Shown here piece by piece: positions 9,099 through 20,019 of a stretch of 64,000 bases of DNA (position 1 is its first letter; every line of letters begins with the position of its first letter). The notes below the pieces were generated by a model, which saw nothing but the letters and a program-made list of their open reading frames with translations, did not search any database and had not been told where the DNA came from. Made by a program: the position numbers and the translations under genes. Source of the stretch: Lawsonella clevelandensis. Its GTDB lineage: Bacteria > Actinomycetota > Actinomycetes > Mycobacteriales > Mycobacteriaceae. The stretch is taken from contig NZ_QFOZ01000001.1 in the NCBI RefSeq assembly GCF_003241315.1, positions 248,001-312,000 of the forward strand, written 5' to 3'.

Positions 9099-9674
9099 TT
9101 AATCAACCCATCGTAAGAGGCTCAGTGGCAGAGAATCTATGAGCAGCCACGGATTAAGGTAGCCAGAATTGTGTCCGTGGCCCCATCGTGCTCCCCAGTG
9201 CAGGCATACTCCCGTACATCCCGCATGACCTGCTAATACTGTGCCAATAATCTGTCCACGTTGTACCTGCTGGTTCTTCTCTACCAGCGGGGTAATAGGT
9301 TCGTAGATTGTGAAGAGGTGCTCTCCTGTGGGAACGAGGGGAGAAGGACCATGGTCAATAACGACCAAGGGACGATCAACAACAACTCCTGCGAAGGTAA
9401 CTATTCCTGCACCTGCTGCATGGACTGCTTCGTTCGTGCGGCTCGAAAGGTCAACTCCTCGATGTCCACGAGACCAACGTTCCGGCCCTACCGAGAAATC
9501 GCGGACAGTGTGGCCGGGAACAGGGGGAATATATACTGATGCAGTATGAGCTGGAGAGTAAGTGACAGCAGTATCTGCCTGGGAAATAGTGTCATTGCCA
9601 GCAGTCAACAGAATGGCGAGAGTGAATACCACCGTCAGAATAGATGCAGTAACGCGTCGAAAAATGCGTGACAT
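9099..9674 (-). CDS. Secreted M23/LytM-fold protein with altered catalytic motif
   Basis: The protein is 191 residues, starting at the ATG ending at 9674, which is preceded by GAGGAAAGGG. A signal peptide spans about 1-35 (MSRIFRR, then a hydrophobic core). The LytM domain has the HxxxD motif as His71 and Asp75 (GHRGVDLSS) and the zinc ligand His159. In the HxH motif, however, the first His is replaced by Cys157 (VCLHWGAR). The zinc ligands are therefore kept while the usual general-base His is absent. Synteny matches the Rv2891-type gene beside rpsB. It may be a low-activity peptidoglycan hydrolase or a binding protein. A longer frame upstream to 9998 lacks any signal and is not used. Confidence 0.82.
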   Translation of the reverse strand: MSRIFRRVTASILTVVFTLAILLTAGNDTISQADTAVTYSPAHTASVYIPPVPGHTVRDFSVGPERWSRGHRGVDLSSRTNEAVHAAGAGIVTFAGVVVDRPLVVIDHGPSPLVPTGEHLFTIYEPITPLVEKNQQVQRGQIIGTVLAGHAGCTGVCLHWGARWGHGHNSGYLNPWLLIDSLPLSLLRWVD

Positions 9675-10056
9675 AGGTGCCCTTTCCTCACTATTGAGGT
9701 GATGTGAAAAATTCTCGAGTGAATGATCCCTAGAGTATGACCTATATGATTCGATTTTGGGAGAGCTACTAGGTAAAATATGGCCTGCGATATGTGTATA
9801 AAGAGGCACAATCGACTTCGCGTAGAAAGTACTATGGTGGGAATTCCGTCCACTCGCGGATAGGAATTTTCCACATAGCACCAGGATCCGGCAGTTATGC
9901 ATAGTGATACTGGTGAGGAGGACCCCGTGGTTCACGTAGTGACGGGTAAACCTCTTTTCTACCAGGGTGTTCTCAAAGTGAGAATGCACTAACCACATGT
10001 AAGAAAGCGAGGATGGGGACTGCAGCCGCAGGCTGTTTTTAAGTCTCCACTACAAC
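9675..10056. promoter_or_regulatory. 382-base divergent intergenic region between the M23 gene and rpsB
   Basis: No gene is supported here. The minus-strand end holds the M23 ribosome site. A 15-base palindrome, TTCTCA-AAG-TGAGAA, lies at 9970-9984, about 75 bases before rpsB and near where an rpsB promoter is expected. A short hairpin with a T-run follows at 10022-10040. Both could regulate rpsB-tsf, but I see no unambiguous -35/-10 pair. Confidence 0.4.
10022..10040 (+). terminator. Possible attenuator just upstream of rpsB
   Basis: The arms CAGCC (10023-10027) and GGCTG (10031-10035) enclose a three-base loop. They can be extended by one G-U pair and are followed by TTTTT (10036-10040). 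The hairpin ends 16 bases before the rpsB start. A stem plus T-run this close to the start could attenuate transcription or mask the ribosome site. The stem is short, so this is tentative. Confidence 0.35.
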
Positions 10057-10923
10057 ATGGCTGTTGTAACTATGAAGCAACTGCTTGATGCAGGTGCACA
10101 CTTTGGTCATCAGACCCGCCGTTGGAATCCTAAGATGAAGCGTTTCATCTTCACTGAACGCAACGGTATTTACATCATTGATCTCCAGCAGACTCTTACT
10201 TACATTGACGAGGCCTACGACTTCGTTAAGCAGACTGTTGCACATGGTGGCAATATTCTCTTCGTTGGCACCAAGAAGCAGGCTCAGGAAGCAATTGAGG
10301 AAGAAGCCAAGCGCGTTGGTATGCCTTATGTGAATCACCGCTGGCTGGGCGGCATGCTGACCAACTTCCAGACTGTTCACAAGCGTCTTCTCCGTCTCAA
10401 GGAACTTGAGAACATGGAGCAGACCGGTGGTTTCGAAGGCCGCACCAAGAAGGAAATTCTCATGCTCACCCGTGAGAAGGACAAGTTGGAGCGTACCCTT
10501 GGCGGTATCCGCGACATGACCAAGGTTCCTTCCGTCATGTGGGTCATCGACACCAACAAAGAACACCTGGCCATTGCTGAAGCCAAGAAGCTTAACATCC
10601 CGGTCGTTGGTACTCTTGACACCAACTGCGATCCCGACGACGTTGATTACCCGATTCCGGCTAACGACGACGCCATCCGTTCCGACGCTATTCTCACTAA
10701 GGTGATTGCCTCTGCTATCGCCGAAGGCCTGCAGGCTCGTGCCGAAGAACAGGCTGCAAAGAATAACGCCGCTGAAAAACCCGGCGAAGGTGAACCACTT
10801 GCTGAGTGGGAAGCCGAGCAGCTTGCTGCCGCCACTGATGCTCCGGCTGACAAGGCCGCTGCTGATGAGGCCCCCGCAGCAGAAGAAGCTCCGGCTAAGA
10901 AAGCCGCTGCTGACGCTGAGTAA
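10057..10923 (+). CDS. rpsB: 30S ribosomal protein S2
   Basis: The 288 residues begin with the S2 hallmark [27 protein letters not shown]. They include [31 protein letters not shown] and the C-terminal [18 protein letters not shown]. From about residue 240 there is an Ala/Glu/Lys-rich tail of around 48 residues, as in several actinobacterial S2 proteins. The upstream region lacks a strong Shine-Dalgarno. tsf follows after 29 bases and is surely co-transcribed. Confidence 0.97.
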   Translation: MAVVTMKQLLDAGAHFGHQTRRWNPKMKRFIFTERNGIYIIDLQQTLTYIDEAYDFVKQTVAHGGNILFVGTKKQAQEAIEEEAKRVGMPYVNHRWLGGMLTNFQTVHKRLLRLKELENMEQTGGFEGRTKKEILMLTREKDKLERTLGGIRDMTKVPSVMWVIDTNKEHLAIAEAKKLNIPVVGTLDTNCDPDDVDYPIPANDDAIRSDAILTKVIASAIAEGLQARAEEQAAKNNAAEKPGEGEPLAEWEAEQLAAATDAPADKAAADEAPAAEEAPAKKAAADAE

Positions 10924-10952
10924 TCACTCCACACTTTAGGAAGGTTGCCACA

Positions 10953-11768
10953 ATGGCCAATTTCACTGCCGCAGACGTTAAGCGTCTTCGCGAAATCACT
11001 GCTTCCGGCATGATGGCATGCAAGGAAGCCCTCGCTAAATCCGAAGGCGACTTTGACAAGGCTGTTGAAATCCTACGTATTCAGGGTGCTAAGGACGTGG
11101 GCAAGCGTGCCGAGCGCGCTACTGCTCAGGGTCTTGTCGCCTCTAAAGATGGCGTTGTCATTGAGCTCAATGCCGAGACGGACTTCGTCGCCAAGAATGA
11201 GCAGTTCATCAACCTGGCTGACCGTATCGTTAACCTCGCTGCTGAAAAGCGTCCGGATACTCTTGAAGAGTTGCTTGCCCTCGATCTCGATGGCCAGACC
11301 GTTGCTGACGCTGTACAGGCTCTTTCCGCCATCATCGGCGAAAAAATGCAGCTACCTCGCTACGGTAAGCTAGATGGTCAAGTTTCTACCTACATGCACA
11401 AGCGTTCTGCTGACCTGCCACCGCAGGTTGCCGTCCTCGTTCAGTATGAAGGCGATGGCAAGGATGCTGCTCACGCAGCTGCCATGCAGATTGCAGCACT
11501 GAAGCCGAAGTACGTCACTCGTGACGAAGTTCCGGCCGATATTGTTGCGAAAGAACGTGAGATTGCTGAGGCTACCGCCCGCCAGGAAGGTAAGCCCGAA
11601 AAGGCTCTTCCGAAGATCGTTGAGGGTCGTCTCAATGGTTTCTTCAAGGATGTTTGCCTAGTTGATCAGCCTTCTGTTGCTGAGAGTAAGAAGTCTGTTG
11701 GCCAGGTACTCGATGAAGCTGGTGTGAAGGTTAACGCCTTCCTCCGTTTCGAGGTTGGACAGCACTAG
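10953..11768 (+). CDS. tsf: Elongation factor Ts
   Basis: EF-Ts is the guanine-nucleotide exchange factor for EF-Tu. The 271 residues begin with a UBA-like domain ([21 protein letters not shown]), followed by [18 protein letters not shown], the EF-Tu contact region (TDFVxxN). The C-terminus reads [15 protein letters not shown]. The start ATG has AGGAAGG about ten bases upstream. A strong intrinsic terminator follows at 11815-11866, closing the rpsB-tsf operon. Confidence 0.97.
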   Translation: MANFTAADVKRLREITASGMMACKEALAKSEGDFDKAVEILRIQGAKDVGKRAERATAQGLVASKDGVVIELNAETDFVAKNEQFINLADRIVNLAAEKRPDTLEELLALDLDGQTVADAVQALSAIIGEKMQLPRYGKLDGQVSTYMHKRSADLPPQVAVLVQYEGDGKDAAHAAAMQIAALKPKYVTRDEVPADIVAKEREIAEATARQEGKPEKALPKIVEGRLNGFFKDVCLVDQPSVAESKKSVGQVLDEAGVKVNAFLRFEVGQH

Positions 11769-11814
11769 ACACTCCTCAGAGCTACCGCTACGGAAAGCTC
11801 TAAGAAGCATACAA

Positions 11815-11866
11815 GCAGAGTCACTGTGTTTCTTATCAAAGGAGTCTCACAGTGACTCTGCTTTTT
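11815..11866 (+). terminator. Intrinsic terminator after tsf
   Basis: A perfect 14-bp stem (GCAGAGTCACTGTG at 11815-11828 with its complement at 11848-11861) encloses a 19-base loop and is followed directly by TTTTT. It lies 46 bases after the tsf stop and before the pyrH ribosome site. Confidence 0.85.
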
Positions 11867-11918
11867 ACTATCATTGAGAGAAACACACGTTTTACAACCT
11901 TACAAAGGGGTTCACATA

Positions 11919-12650
11919 ATGTCGGAGGATATTTCCTCACGGTCGCACTACAAGCGCGTCCTGCTTAAACTCGGTGGCGAAATGTTCGGTGGAGGGGCTG
12001 TCGGTGTCGACCCCGACGTGGTTGACTCAGTTGCTGCCCAGATTGCGGAAATTGTTGAAGCTGGAACTGAGGTAGCTGTAGTTATCGGTGGCGGTAATTT
12101 CTTCCGTGGACGTGAACTCTCTAAACGTGGCATGGACCGTTCTCGCTCTGACTATATGGGCATGCTGGGAACTGTCATGAACTGTTTAGCACTCCAGGAT
12201 TTCCTCGAGCAACGAGGTATCACTACTCGTGTACAGACTGCCATCACGATGGCACAAGTAGCGGAACCCTATCTGCCGCTGCGAGCTATTCGGCATCTTG
12301 AGAAAGGTCGAGTTGTTATTTTTGGTGCCGGTATGGGGATGCCGTATTTTTCCACGGATACAACGGCTGCGCAGCGCTCGCTAGAAATTGGAGCAGATGT
12401 GCTTCTTATGGCTAAAGCTGTTGATGGTGTTTACACGGATGATCCACGCACTAACCCTAACGCCACTATGTTCGACCACATTACTGCTCGTGAATGCCTT
12501 GATAGGGGACTCCAAGTAGCGGATGCCACCGCATTTTCTCTCTGTATGGAAAACAAGATGCCAATTCTTGTTTTTAATTTGTTAAAACAAGGAAATATTG
12601 CACGAGCTGTTAACGGTGAGGATATCGGTACGCTCGTTATTCCCGAGTAA
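11919..12650 (+). CDS. pyrH: Uridylate kinase (UMP kinase)
   Basis: The hexameric bacterial UMP kinase makes UDP from UMP in pyrimidine synthesis. From ATG 11919 the protein is 243 residues. [15 protein letters not shown] (about 10-24) and [15 protein letters not shown] are the amino-acid-kinase nucleotide sites, and [20 protein letters not shown] is the conserved loop. ATG 11919 is chosen because AAAGGGG lies 8-9 bases upstream. An in-frame ATG at 11874 would add 15 unconserved residues. Confidence 0.96.
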   Translation: MSEDISSRSHYKRVLLKLGGEMFGGGAVGVDPDVVDSVAAQIAEIVEAGTEVAVVIGGGNFFRGRELSKRGMDRSRSDYMGMLGTVMNCLALQDFLEQRGITTRVQTAITMAQVAEPYLPLRAIRHLEKGRVVIFGAGMGMPYFSTDTTAAQRSLEIGADVLLMAKAVDGVYTDDPRTNPNATMFDHITARECLDRGLQVADATAFSLCMENKMPILVFNLLKQGNIARAVNGEDIGTLVIPE

Positions 12651-12691
12651 AGCACCTCATAGTCAACCCCCACCATTAAAGGAAATATTTC

Positions 12692-13252
12692 ATGATGATT
12701 GACGAGATTCTTCTCGAAGCCGAAGACAAAATGGATAAAACTGTGGAGCACACACGTGAAAACCTCAGTACTATCCGCGCTGGTCGCGCTACTGCTGCTA
12801 TGTTCAGCCACGTTATGGCTGACTATTACGGAGTGATGACTCCCATTACACAGATGGCGACAATCAACATTCCAGAAGCTCGACTTGTTCTCATTAAACC
12901 CTACGAGCAGAGCCAGATGTCCACTATCGAAAATGCTATCCGCAATTCCGATTTGGGCTTTAATCCCGCTAACGATGGGCAAGTACTACGTATTAATGTT
13001 CCGCAGCTTACTGAGGAACGTCGCCGTGACCTTACTAAGCAGGCTAAAACTAAAGGCGAAGAAGGCAAGATTGCTGTTCGTGGTATTCGTCGTAAAGCCA
13101 TGGAAGATTTGAAAAAATTGGATAAGGATGGCGACGCCGGGGAAGATGAAGTAAAGGCGGCTGAAAAAGAAGTAGACGCCCTCACTAAAAAGTACACGCA
13201 GAGTATTGAAGAAATGGTGGCCGCTAAGGAAACCGATTTGATGGGGGTATAG
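12692..13252 (+). CDS. frr: Ribosome recycling factor
   Basis: RRF splits post-termination ribosomes together with EF-G. The 186 residues show domain I helices ([25 protein letters not shown]), the domain II segment [25 protein letters not shown], and a C-terminal lysine/glutamate-rich coiled helix. The start follows AAAGGAAA. Two adjacent ATGs (12692, 12695) are possible. cdsA begins two bases after the stop. Confidence 0.97.
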   Translation: MMIDEILLEAEDKMDKTVEHTRENLSTIRAGRATAAMFSHVMADYYGVMTPITQMATINIPEARLVLIKPYEQSQMSTIENAIRNSDLGFNPANDGQVLRINVPQLTEERRRDLTKQAKTKGEEGKIAVRGIRRKAMEDLKKLDKDGDAGEDEVKAAEKEVDALTKKYTQSIEEMVAAKETDLMGV

Positions 13253-13254
13253 TA

Positions 13255-14172
13255 GTGGCTTCCTCTTCGACGCCTACTGCGACTCCGCGAAAGCGAAATC
13301 CGGGACGCAATCTTCCAGCTGCTTTCGGTACGGGAATTTTTCTTGGTGGAATTGTTCTCTTTGTTGTTCTGGGAGTTCCGGCACTTACTGACAATAGGCT
13401 CACTGCTCAGCTGATATGGGCTGTGCTAGTGGCTATTCTGGTCGTTCTTGCGCTTAAGGAAGTGCTGGATCGTCTCCACGAACACGGATACCAGTTACCA
13501 TCTATTGCCATACATCTGCTGGGGCAAGTCGTTGCATGGTCTGCACTAGCCGGTGTACGAGGCATTATGGTGGCTTTCTTACTATCCATCATGGTGTTTG
13601 CGGTAGTTCGTCTTTTCCTTGAGGGAAATAAGGCTGCACCCAAAAACTGGTTACGGGATACGAGCATGGGAGGATTTCTCCTTGCCTGGATCCCTCTTAT
13701 GGCAGCCTTCACTACTGTTTTAATGGGCTTTCAATCTGCGGAGAGAGGTATTAAAGGGAACCTCATCCTCATCACCTTCATCGTCACCGTAGTGTGTTCA
13801 GATATAGGCGGATATACCTTTGGTGTTCTTTGGGGAAAACATCCTCTCGCTCCAAAAGTGAGCCCTAAGAAATCCTGGGAAGGTTTAGCCGGGTCACTTA
13901 TCTTTTCCCTGATTGCCGCTATTCTAATGACAGTCTTCCTCTTGGATCTGTCCTGGTGGGTGGGCGTACTACTGGGTATCGGCCTGGTTTTTTCCGATAT
14001 TTTCGGAGATTTGGCTGAATCCCAGTTCAAGCGGGAATTGGGGATTAAAGATATGAGTAATCTGCTTCCCGGGCATGGCGGTATGATGGACCGCCTTGAT
14101 GGCATTCTGCCGAGTGCAGCAATGACGTGGATTGTTCTTACGATTATTGTTGCAGTTAACGGGTTGTTGTAA
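13255..14172 (+). CDS. cdsA: Phosphatidate cytidylyltransferase (CDP-diglyceride synthase)
   Basis: This integral membrane enzyme makes CDP-diacylglycerol from phosphatidate and CTP and supplies PgsA and other phospholipid synthases. The 305 residues carry about eight hydrophobic helices. The C-terminal family signature is complete: SQFKRELGIKDMSNLLPGHGG followed by MMDRLD (about 260-286), with metal-binding aspartates. It starts at GTG 13255, two bases after frr, and is probably coupled to it. The N-terminal 20 residues are Ser/Thr/Arg-rich and cytoplasmic. Confidence 0.95.
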   Translation: MASSSTPTATPRKRNPGRNLPAAFGTGIFLGGIVLFVVLGVPALTDNRLTAQLIWAVLVAILVVLALKEVLDRLHEHGYQLPSIAIHLLGQVVAWSALAGVRGIMVAFLLSIMVFAVVRLFLEGNKAAPKNWLRDTSMGGFLLAWIPLMAAFTTVLMGFQSAERGIKGNLILITFIVTVVCSDIGGYTFGVLWGKHPLAPKVSPKKSWEGLAGSLIFSLIAAILMTVFLLDLSWWVGVLLGIGLVFSDIFGDLAESQFKRELGIKDMSNLLPGHGGMMDRLDGILPSAAMTWIVLTIIVAVNGLL

Positions 14173-14264
14173 GTACAGACTGCGTGTGCTCCTACAATGT
14201 GACCTGTAAGTACTTCATTTGTAACGTACTGTTACGCATCTCATGAGAGTAGATACTGTATTCG

Positions 14265-15374
14265 ATGACGGTTCCTGTCCCTCTTGCCCGCGGCCCACGC
14301 CGGGGATTGCCGCCCACGCATTTTGCTGATCTCACTATTCCTGAAGTGAAGGAGAAGATGCGTGAGCTTGGTCTACCAGCTTTCCGGGCTGATCAGATTG
14401 CGCGTCATTATTACGAAAGATGCGAAGCAGACCCGTTGGAGATGACAGATCTTCCCGCAGGTGTCCGTGAAAAAGTAAAAGAGGCATTGTTCCCGCAGCT
14501 TCTTCACCCTGTTCGCTATATTGAGGCAGATGGGGGAGAAACTCGTAAGACACTCTGGAAATCACCTGATGGGACGGTTCTAGAGTCTGTCCTCATGCGG
14601 TACAGCGACCGGGCAACACTCTGTATTTCTTCGCAAGCGGGTTGTGCGCAAGCGTGCCCATTCTGTGCAACTGGACAACTTGGTATTCAACGTCAGCTCT
14701 CTGCAGCGGAGATTGTTGAGCAGGTTCGCGTTGCTGCTCACATGATGGACAGTGGGGAAATGCCGGGAGGTCCGGGACGGTTATCCAATGTCGTGTTTAT
14801 GGGAATGGGTGAACCACTCGCTAACTATAAACGCGTACTTCGTGCGATCCGACAAATTACCTCTCCGTCGCCACAAGGGTTCGGAATTTCGCAGCGACAT
14901 GTAACGGTGTCGACGGTGGGTGTCGCTCCTGCTATTCGTCGGCTCGCCGATGAAGATCTTGCCGTGACGTTAGCGATTTCTCTGCATTGTCCTGATGATG
15001 ATCTGCGGAATACGCTTGTCCCTGCCAATAATCGATGGCCACTGGCGGATGTTATTGATGCAGCACAGTACTATGCGGATCGTACAGGACGCCGTATTTC
15101 TATCGAGTATGCCCTTATTAGAGATGTTAATGACCAGTTATGGCGTGCAGATATGTTGGGACAGTTGCTGCACCACAAACTGCACCAAATGGCACATGTT
15201 AACCTCATTCCCCTTAACCCCACTCCGGGTAGTGAGTGGGATGCTTCTCCGCGCGCCCGCCAGGATGCTTTTGTTGAGCATGTACGCGCACAAGGCGTGA
15301 CGTGTACTGTCCGTGATACACGCGGGCAGGATATCGCTGCAGCATGCGGTCAGCTTGCTGCAGAAGAGAAGTAG
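14265..15374 (+). CDS. rlmN: 23S rRNA/tRNA adenine-C2 methyltransferase RlmN
   Basis: A radical-SAM enzyme that makes m2A2503 in 23S rRNA and m2A37 in some tRNAs. The 369 residues contain the CxxxCxxC iron-sulfur motif as Cys127, Cys131 and Cys134 ([12 protein letters not shown]), the GMGEPL SAM-binding motif, and a C-terminal cysteine (Cys361 in AACGQL) expected to be the methyl-carrying residue. No Shine-Dalgarno is visible. TACTGT at 14254-14259 lies five bases before ATG 14265, so the transcript may be nearly leaderless. dxr follows after 28 bases. Confidence 0.95.
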   Translation: MTVPVPLARGPRRGLPPTHFADLTIPEVKEKMRELGLPAFRADQIARHYYERCEADPLEMTDLPAGVREKVKEALFPQLLHPVRYIEADGGETRKTLWKSPDGTVLESVLMRYSDRATLCISSQAGCAQACPFCATGQLGIQRQLSAAEIVEQVRVAAHMMDSGEMPGGPGRLSNVVFMGMGEPLANYKRVLRAIRQITSPSPQGFGISQRHVTVSTVGVAPAIRRLADEDLAVTLAISLHCPDDDLRNTLVPANNRWPLADVIDAAQYYADRTGRRISIEYALIRDVNDQLWRADMLGQLLHHKLHQMAHVNLIPLNPTPGSEWDASPRARQDAFVEHVRAQGVTCTVRDTRGQDIAAACGQLAAEEK

Positions 15375-15402
15375 ACTAGGCGGAAAGTAGAAAGAAGGAT
15401 CA

Positions 15403-16572
15403 GTGACAGAGCCACGTTCTGTTCTCTTGCTTGGGTCCACCGGTTCTATCGGTACTCAGGCTCTTGATGTTGTTCGCACCAATCCGCATTTATTCACTAT
15501 TACGGGTCTTGCTGCAGGGGGACATTCGCGTAGATCCATCGATCTTTTATGTGATCAAATTGCCGAATTCGGTGTCACTGAAGTTGCTGTTGCCGATGCT
15601 GATGCGGCACAGATTGTACAAGATCGTACTGGCATCAGTGTTCGTGTGGGGGAGAGTGCTGCAACGGATTTGGTCAACACTGTCCCCGCGCATACCGTTC
15701 TTAACGGTTTGGTGGGTTCACTGGGACTTGGTCCCACATTGGCCACTATTGCGGCGGGGGAGATTCTCGCATTGGCGAATAAGGAATCTCTGGTAGCAGG
15801 TGGTGAGCTTGTTATAAAGGCAGCGCAGCCAGGACAGATTGTTCCAGTAGACTCTGAACATTCTGCTTTTGCACAGTGTCTGCGCGCAGGACGTACACAT
15901 GAGGTAGCGCGACTAGTTCTTACTGCTTCCGGCGGTCCGTTCCGGGGATGGACTCGCGCACAATTGGAATCAGTGACTCCCCAACAAGCAGGTGCTCACC
16001 CCACGTGGAGCATGGGTCCTATGAATACCCTTAACTCTGCCACTTTGGTGAATAAAGGGCTGGAGCTTATTGAGGCACGTTTACTGTTCGGGGTGGACTA
16101 CGACAATATCCAGGTGGCAGTGCATCCGCAATCGATCGTTCACTCCATGGTGACATTCTGCGATGGCTCTACTATTGCCCAGGCTTCTCCACCGTCTATG
16201 AAGATACCTATCGCGTTGGGAATGATGTGGCCGAATCGTGTTTCGGAGGCGGCTCCCGCGTGTGATTTCAGCCAGGCTCAAACATGGACTTTTGAGCCTT
16301 TGGATAATGAGGTTTTCCCTGCTGTAGAACTAGCACGGGAAGCAGGACGAGCTGGTGGAACGATGACAGCCGTCTATAATGCCGCCAATGAGGAGGCTGC
16401 GGCAGCGTTTTTAGCAGGGAACTTATCATTCCCCGCGATCGTTGACACAGTAGCGGATGTCCTTTCTGAAGCTGACCAGTGGACAACCACCCCAGCCTGC
16501 GTCGATGATGTTCTCGCCGCAGAAGCGTGGGCCCGTGCTTGCGCACAGCAGAAGCTCCAGGAGCGTTTATGA
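15403..16572 (+). CDS. dxr: 1-deoxy-D-xylulose 5-phosphate reductoisomerase
   Basis: Dxr makes 2-C-methyl-D-erythritol 4-phosphate with NADPH, the committed step of the MEP isoprenoid pathway. The 389 residues open with the NADPH-binding [42 protein letters not shown] and [11 protein letters not shown] are metal and substrate loops, and the HPTWSMG segment with [15 protein letters not shown] is also diagnostic. GTG 15403 follows AAGAAGGA. The stop overlaps the rip start (ATGA). With ispG downstream, two MEP-pathway genes flank the protease. Confidence 0.96.
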   Translation: MTEPRSVLLLGSTGSIGTQALDVVRTNPHLFTITGLAAGGHSRRSIDLLCDQIAEFGVTEVAVADADAAQIVQDRTGISVRVGESAATDLVNTVPAHTVLNGLVGSLGLGPTLATIAAGEILALANKESLVAGGELVIKAAQPGQIVPVDSEHSAFAQCLRAGRTHEVARLVLTASGGPFRGWTRAQLESVTPQQAGAHPTWSMGPMNTLNSATLVNKGLELIEARLLFGVDYDNIQVAVHPQSIVHSMVTFCDGSTIAQASPPSMKIPIALGMMWPNRVSEAAPACDFSQAQTWTFEPLDNEVFPAVELAREAGRAGGTMTAVYNAANEEAAAAFLAGNLSFPAIVDTVADVLSEADQWTTTPACVDDVLAAEAWARACAQQKLQERL

Positions 16573-17804
16573 GTTTTGCCCTCGGTATTATCCTCTTCAT
16601 TCTCGGTATTGCGATTTCTGTCGCTCTACATGAAGCAGGACATTTACTGACTGCCAAATGGTCGGGAATGCGAGTTCGCGCCTACTTTATTGGCTTTGGT
16701 CCCACACTCTTTTCGTGGCATAAAGGCGGAACCGAGTACGGTTTTAAAGCTCTCCCACTTGGCGGCTATTGCGATATCGCCGGTATGACCATTCTGGATG
16801 AGGAGCTCACGGAGGAAGAAGCTCCCGACGCTATGTATAAGAAGCCGGCATGGAAACGCATCATTGTAATGCTGGGCGGTATCATCATGAATGTCTTGCT
16901 GGGAATTTCTCTTATATGGGTGGTAGCTGCCGCCTGGGGACTACCAAACACGAATTCTCCCATAGTGACTCGTGTCGCTGCGACCACGTGCGTAGCTGAT
17001 CAGCATAGTGATGGTTCCGTCGCAAAGTGCTCTGGGAACGGCCCTGCTGCAGCTGCTGGTATTCGCGCGGGAGACATCATTACGCATGTTAACGGGCATA
17101 AAATTCAGAATTCCGCGCAGGTTATTTCCCTTACCCAGTCCGCCACCACAGATGTGGAATACACAGTAATGCGTGACGGTAAGACATATACCTTCCATGT
17201 TCATCCGGAGCAGGCGTTTCGCCTCGTGAAAAAACCAGATGCTGGTAAGGATGACAAAGGTACGCTCACTAAAGTTGCTGTTGCTGGCGTAAGCGTTCGA
17301 GAAGAACCGCTAGAGCCAATACGACACTATAACGGAGCCACCGCATTCCCCGCGGCGATGAAATTCTCGTGGGAAATTAATGGGGCTATTGCTAAAGCGC
17401 TTGTCCATATTCCAGCCCAGATCCCCGGACTTGTTAAAGCCATTTTTGGGGGAGAGCGTTCCGCAGATAGCCCCATGAGTATTGTGGGGGCATCTGTTGC
17501 AGGTGGCGATGCGCTCGCTTTTGGGTCCTGGTCAGTATTTCTTATGCTGCTGGCGCAGATTAACTTCTGTCTTGCACTCTTCAACCTCATTCCGCTGCCC
17601 CCATTGGATGGTGGCCACGTTGTCGTTGTTCTCTACGAGAAAATCCGTGATGGTATCCGTCGTCTAGAAGGTAAAGATCCTAAGGGGCCAGCTGATTATT
17701 CCAAGCTTATGCCCCTTACCACCGTTGTCGTGGGGTTGCTTGTCCTGCTGTTCATTGTGACAGTGGTAGCGGATGTTGTGAACCCTGTTCGGCTTATGCA
17801 GTAG
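16569..17804 (+). CDS. Site-2 intramembrane zinc metalloprotease (Rip1/RseP family)
   Basis: This membrane protease cuts transmembrane substrates such as anti-sigma factors within the bilayer. From ATG 16569 it has 411 residues. The active site HEAGH (21-25) lies in the first membrane helix, the second zinc ligand is Asp347 in PPLDGGH, and a single PDZ domain occupies about 155-240 ([19 protein letters not shown]). In the known M. tuberculosis Rip1 and E. coli RseP the substrate is an anti-sigma factor. Synteny dxr-rip-ispG matches mycobacteria. ATG 16569 overlaps the dxr stop; an upstream in-frame start at 16527 would add an unconserved stretch. Confidence 0.93.
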   Translation: MSFALGIILFILGIAISVALHEAGHLLTAKWSGMRVRAYFIGFGPTLFSWHKGGTEYGFKALPLGGYCDIAGMTILDEELTEEEAPDAMYKKPAWKRIIVMLGGIIMNVLLGISLIWVVAAAWGLPNTNSPIVTRVAATTCVADQHSDGSVAKCSGNGPAAAAGIRAGDIITHVNGHKIQNSAQVISLTQSATTDVEYTVMRDGKTYTFHVHPEQAFRLVKKPDAGKDDKGTLTKVAVAGVSVREEPLEPIRHYNGATAFPAAMKFSWEINGAIAKALVHIPAQIPGLVKAIFGGERSADSPMSIVGASVAGGDALAFGSWSVFLMLLAQINFCLALFNLIPLPPLDGGHVVVVLYEKIRDGIRRLEGKDPKGPADYSKLMPLTTVVVGLLVLLFIVTVVADVVNPVRLMQ

Positions 17805-17874
17805 AGATCTGCAGTGACTAGCATTAGAGAGTAGCGCAGAAGGGCGCTTTACGCCTTTCGAGAGGAGAGTCATC

Positions 17875-19002
17875 GTGACTGATGTGAATCTGGGTATGCC
17901 CGAAGCCCCGGCACCGGTGCTTCATCCCCGTCGAAAAACTCGCCAATTAATGGTGGGAAATGTTGGTGTAGGCTCCGATTTCCCTGTCTCCGTCCAGTCG
18001 ATGACAACTACTCGGACGCATGATGTTACTGCAACGCTGCAGCAGGTTTCTGAGCTTGCGGCAGCCGGCTGCGATATTGTGCGCGTGGCCTGCCCCCGAC
18101 AAGAAGACGCAAATGCATTAGCGGCAATTGTGGAGAAAAGCCCCATACCGGTTATTGCTGATATCCATTTCCAACCACGCTATATTTTTGCTGCTATTGA
18201 TGCAGGCTGTGCAGCAGTACGCGTCAATCCCGGCAACATTCGCGAGTTCGATGGGCGTGTGAAGGAAGTTGCTACGGCAGCTAGTGCTGCTCATATTCCT
18301 ATTCGTATTGGTATTAATGCTGGTTCCCTCGATAAAAGACTTCTTGAGAAATATGGGAAAGCTACTCCGGAAGCGCTTGTCGAGTCTGCATTGTGGGAGG
18401 CAAGCCTGTTTGCAGAGCACGACTTTCACGACATCGTTATTTCAGTGAAACACCATGATCCTGTCACCATGGTACGTGCCTATGAATTGCTTGCCGCCCA
18501 ATGTGATTACCCGCTGCATTTAGGTGTTACTGAGGCAGGTCCTGCTTTCCAAGGTACGGTTAAATCCTCTGTCGCCTTCGGCACTCTGCTCTCACAGGGA
18601 ATTGGCGATACTATTCGTGTCAGTCTCTCAGCACCGCCAGTGGAGGAGATTAAAGTAGGGGAGGCCATCCTGCGTAGCCTTAATCTTCGCCCTAAGCGTC
18701 TAGAAATTGTGTCGTGTCCTTCATGTGGACGCTGTCAGGTTGACGTTGTAAAACTGGCTAATAAAGTCGAAAATGGTCTCAAAGACGTATCCTTCCCGTT
18801 GCGCGTGGCGGTTATGGGTTGCGTTGTGAACGGTCCTGGCGAAGCTCGCGAAGCTGACCTGGGCTGTGCGTCAGGTAATGGTAAAGGACAGATTTTTGTG
18901 AAAGGTAACGTCATTAAGACTGTACCCGAGCAAGAAATTGTTCCTACTCTTATTGAAGAAGCCCAGCGCATAGCCGATGAACAAGGCCTTACCGAGCAAT
19001 AA
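17875..19002 (+). CDS. ispG: 4-hydroxy-3-methylbut-2-enyl-diphosphate synthase IspG (GcpE)
   Basis: IspG converts MEcPP to HMBPP with a [4Fe-4S] cluster. The 375 residues have the N-terminal TIM-barrel with [12 protein letters not shown] and [12 protein letters not shown]. The C-terminal cluster ligands lie in [11 protein letters not shown] and in [10 protein letters not shown]. The start GTG is preceded by GAGAGGAGAG. It is the third gene of the dxr-rip-ispG group and lies 51 bases before map. Confidence 0.96.
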   Translation: MTDVNLGMPEAPAPVLHPRRKTRQLMVGNVGVGSDFPVSVQSMTTTRTHDVTATLQQVSELAAAGCDIVRVACPRQEDANALAAIVEKSPIPVIADIHFQPRYIFAAIDAGCAAVRVNPGNIREFDGRVKEVATAASAAHIPIRIGINAGSLDKRLLEKYGKATPEALVESALWEASLFAEHDFHDIVISVKHHDPVTMVRAYELLAAQCDYPLHLGVTEAGPAFQGTVKSSVAFGTLLSQGIGDTIRVSLSAPPVEEIKVGEAILRSLNLRPKRLEIVSCPSCGRCQVDVVKLANKVENGLKDVSFPLRVAVMGCVVNGPGEAREADLGCASGNGKGQIFVKGNVIKTVPEQEIVPTLIEEAQRIADEQGLTEQ

Positions 19003-19053
19003 TGCCACTGCCCACACCGTACCTACACACACTCAATTGGTAGAGGAATATTT

Positions 19054-19941
19054 ATGACTCGTGCACCCCTAAAACCTGGTAAACCTACCCCCATCCGTAC
19101 TGTTCCCGCCGATATTGAACGCCCGGAGTACGCATGGAAAGACGATGTTCAGGAAGCCATCGGCGAACCGTATGTACAAACCCCTGAGGTTATTGAAGCA
19201 ATGCGGGAGGCCTCCACGATTGCTGCAGATGCGTTGCAGGCTGCCGGTGAAGCGGTTGCTCCCGGTGTCACAACGGATGAGGTAGACCGTATTGCTCATG
19301 AGTACATGTGCGATCATGGTGCTTACCCCTCTACGTTGGGATACCGAGGATTCACAAAATCCTGTTGTACATCCCTTAATGAGATTGTGTGCCACGGTAT
19401 TCCGGACTCTACAGTGATCCAAGAAGGGGACATCGTCAACATTGACGTCACCGCCTTCAAAAATGGTGTTCACGGAGATACAAACGCAACATTTTTCGCT
19501 GGTGAACCCAGTGAAGAACATCGACTACTTGTTGAACGCACCCATGAAGCTATGTGGCGTGGCATTAAAGCTATTCGTCCGGGACGCCAGGTAAATGTTA
19601 TCGGCCGAGTCATTGAATCCTATGCGAAGCGCTTTGGATACAACGTGGTCAGGGACTTCACCGGACATGGGGTAGGCCCCACTTTCCACAATGGTCTGGC
19701 TGTTCTGCACTACGATGAACCCGCCATTACCGATGTGATGGAACCCGGAATGACACTCACCGTGGAACCGATGATTAATCTCGGCTCGCTAGCCTACGAT
19801 ATTTGGGATGACGGATGGACTGTCCAAAATCGGGATCACCAGTGGACCGCACAGTTTGAGCACACCATTCTTGTCACAGAAGACTCCTATGAGGTTCTGA
19901 CGATCCGTTCAGATGGTAGCGGTGACCCTGCGCACCTCTAA
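19054..19941 (+). CDS. map: Methionine aminopeptidase, type Ib (N-terminal extended)
   Basis: It removes initiator methionine from new proteins. The 295 residues include a roughly 45-residue N-terminal extension with PxRxVPxxIERPEYA, as in mycobacterial MapB, which contacts the ribosome or SH3-like partners in the family. The metal ligands appear in order: the two aspartates of [20 protein letters not shown], the His of GHGVGPTFH, the Glu of [10 protein letters not shown], and the Glu of [16 protein letters not shown] lies before the ATG. A strong hairpin follows at 19975-20005. Confidence 0.96.
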   Translation: MTRAPLKPGKPTPIRTVPADIERPEYAWKDDVQEAIGEPYVQTPEVIEAMREASTIAADALQAAGEAVAPGVTTDEVDRIAHEYMCDHGAYPSTLGYRGFTKSCCTSLNEIVCHGIPDSTVIQEGDIVNIDVTAFKNGVHGDTNATFFAGEPSEEHRLLVERTHEAMWRGIKAIRPGRQVNVIGRVIESYAKRFGYNVVRDFTGHGVGPTFHNGLAVLHYDEPAITDVMEPGMTLTVEPMINLGSLAYDIWDDGWTVQNRDHQWTAQFEHTILVTEDSYEVLTIRSDGSGDPAHL

Positions 19942-19974
19942 ATACGCATCTTTATAACGAAACAGACAGGCTAA

Positions 19975-20014
19975 GGGCACATCGAGTAGTTTTCTCGATG
20001 TGCCCTGCCCTTTT
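19975..20014 (+). terminator. Terminator between map and the lipase gene (convergent)
   Basis: A perfect 12-bp stem (GGGCACATCGAG at 19975-19986 with CTCGATGTGCCC at 19994-20005) encloses a seven-base loop. It is followed by TGCCCTTTTA. It sits between two convergent genes and can serve map on the plus strand and, less well, the lipase on the minus strand. Confidence 0.75.
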
Positions 20015-20019
20015 ATGGT

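Noticed and set aside
9675..9998. Upstream 108-codon extension of the M23 protein
   Set aside because: The clear ribosome site and signal peptide start at 9674. The extension has no coding character and would bury the signal peptide.
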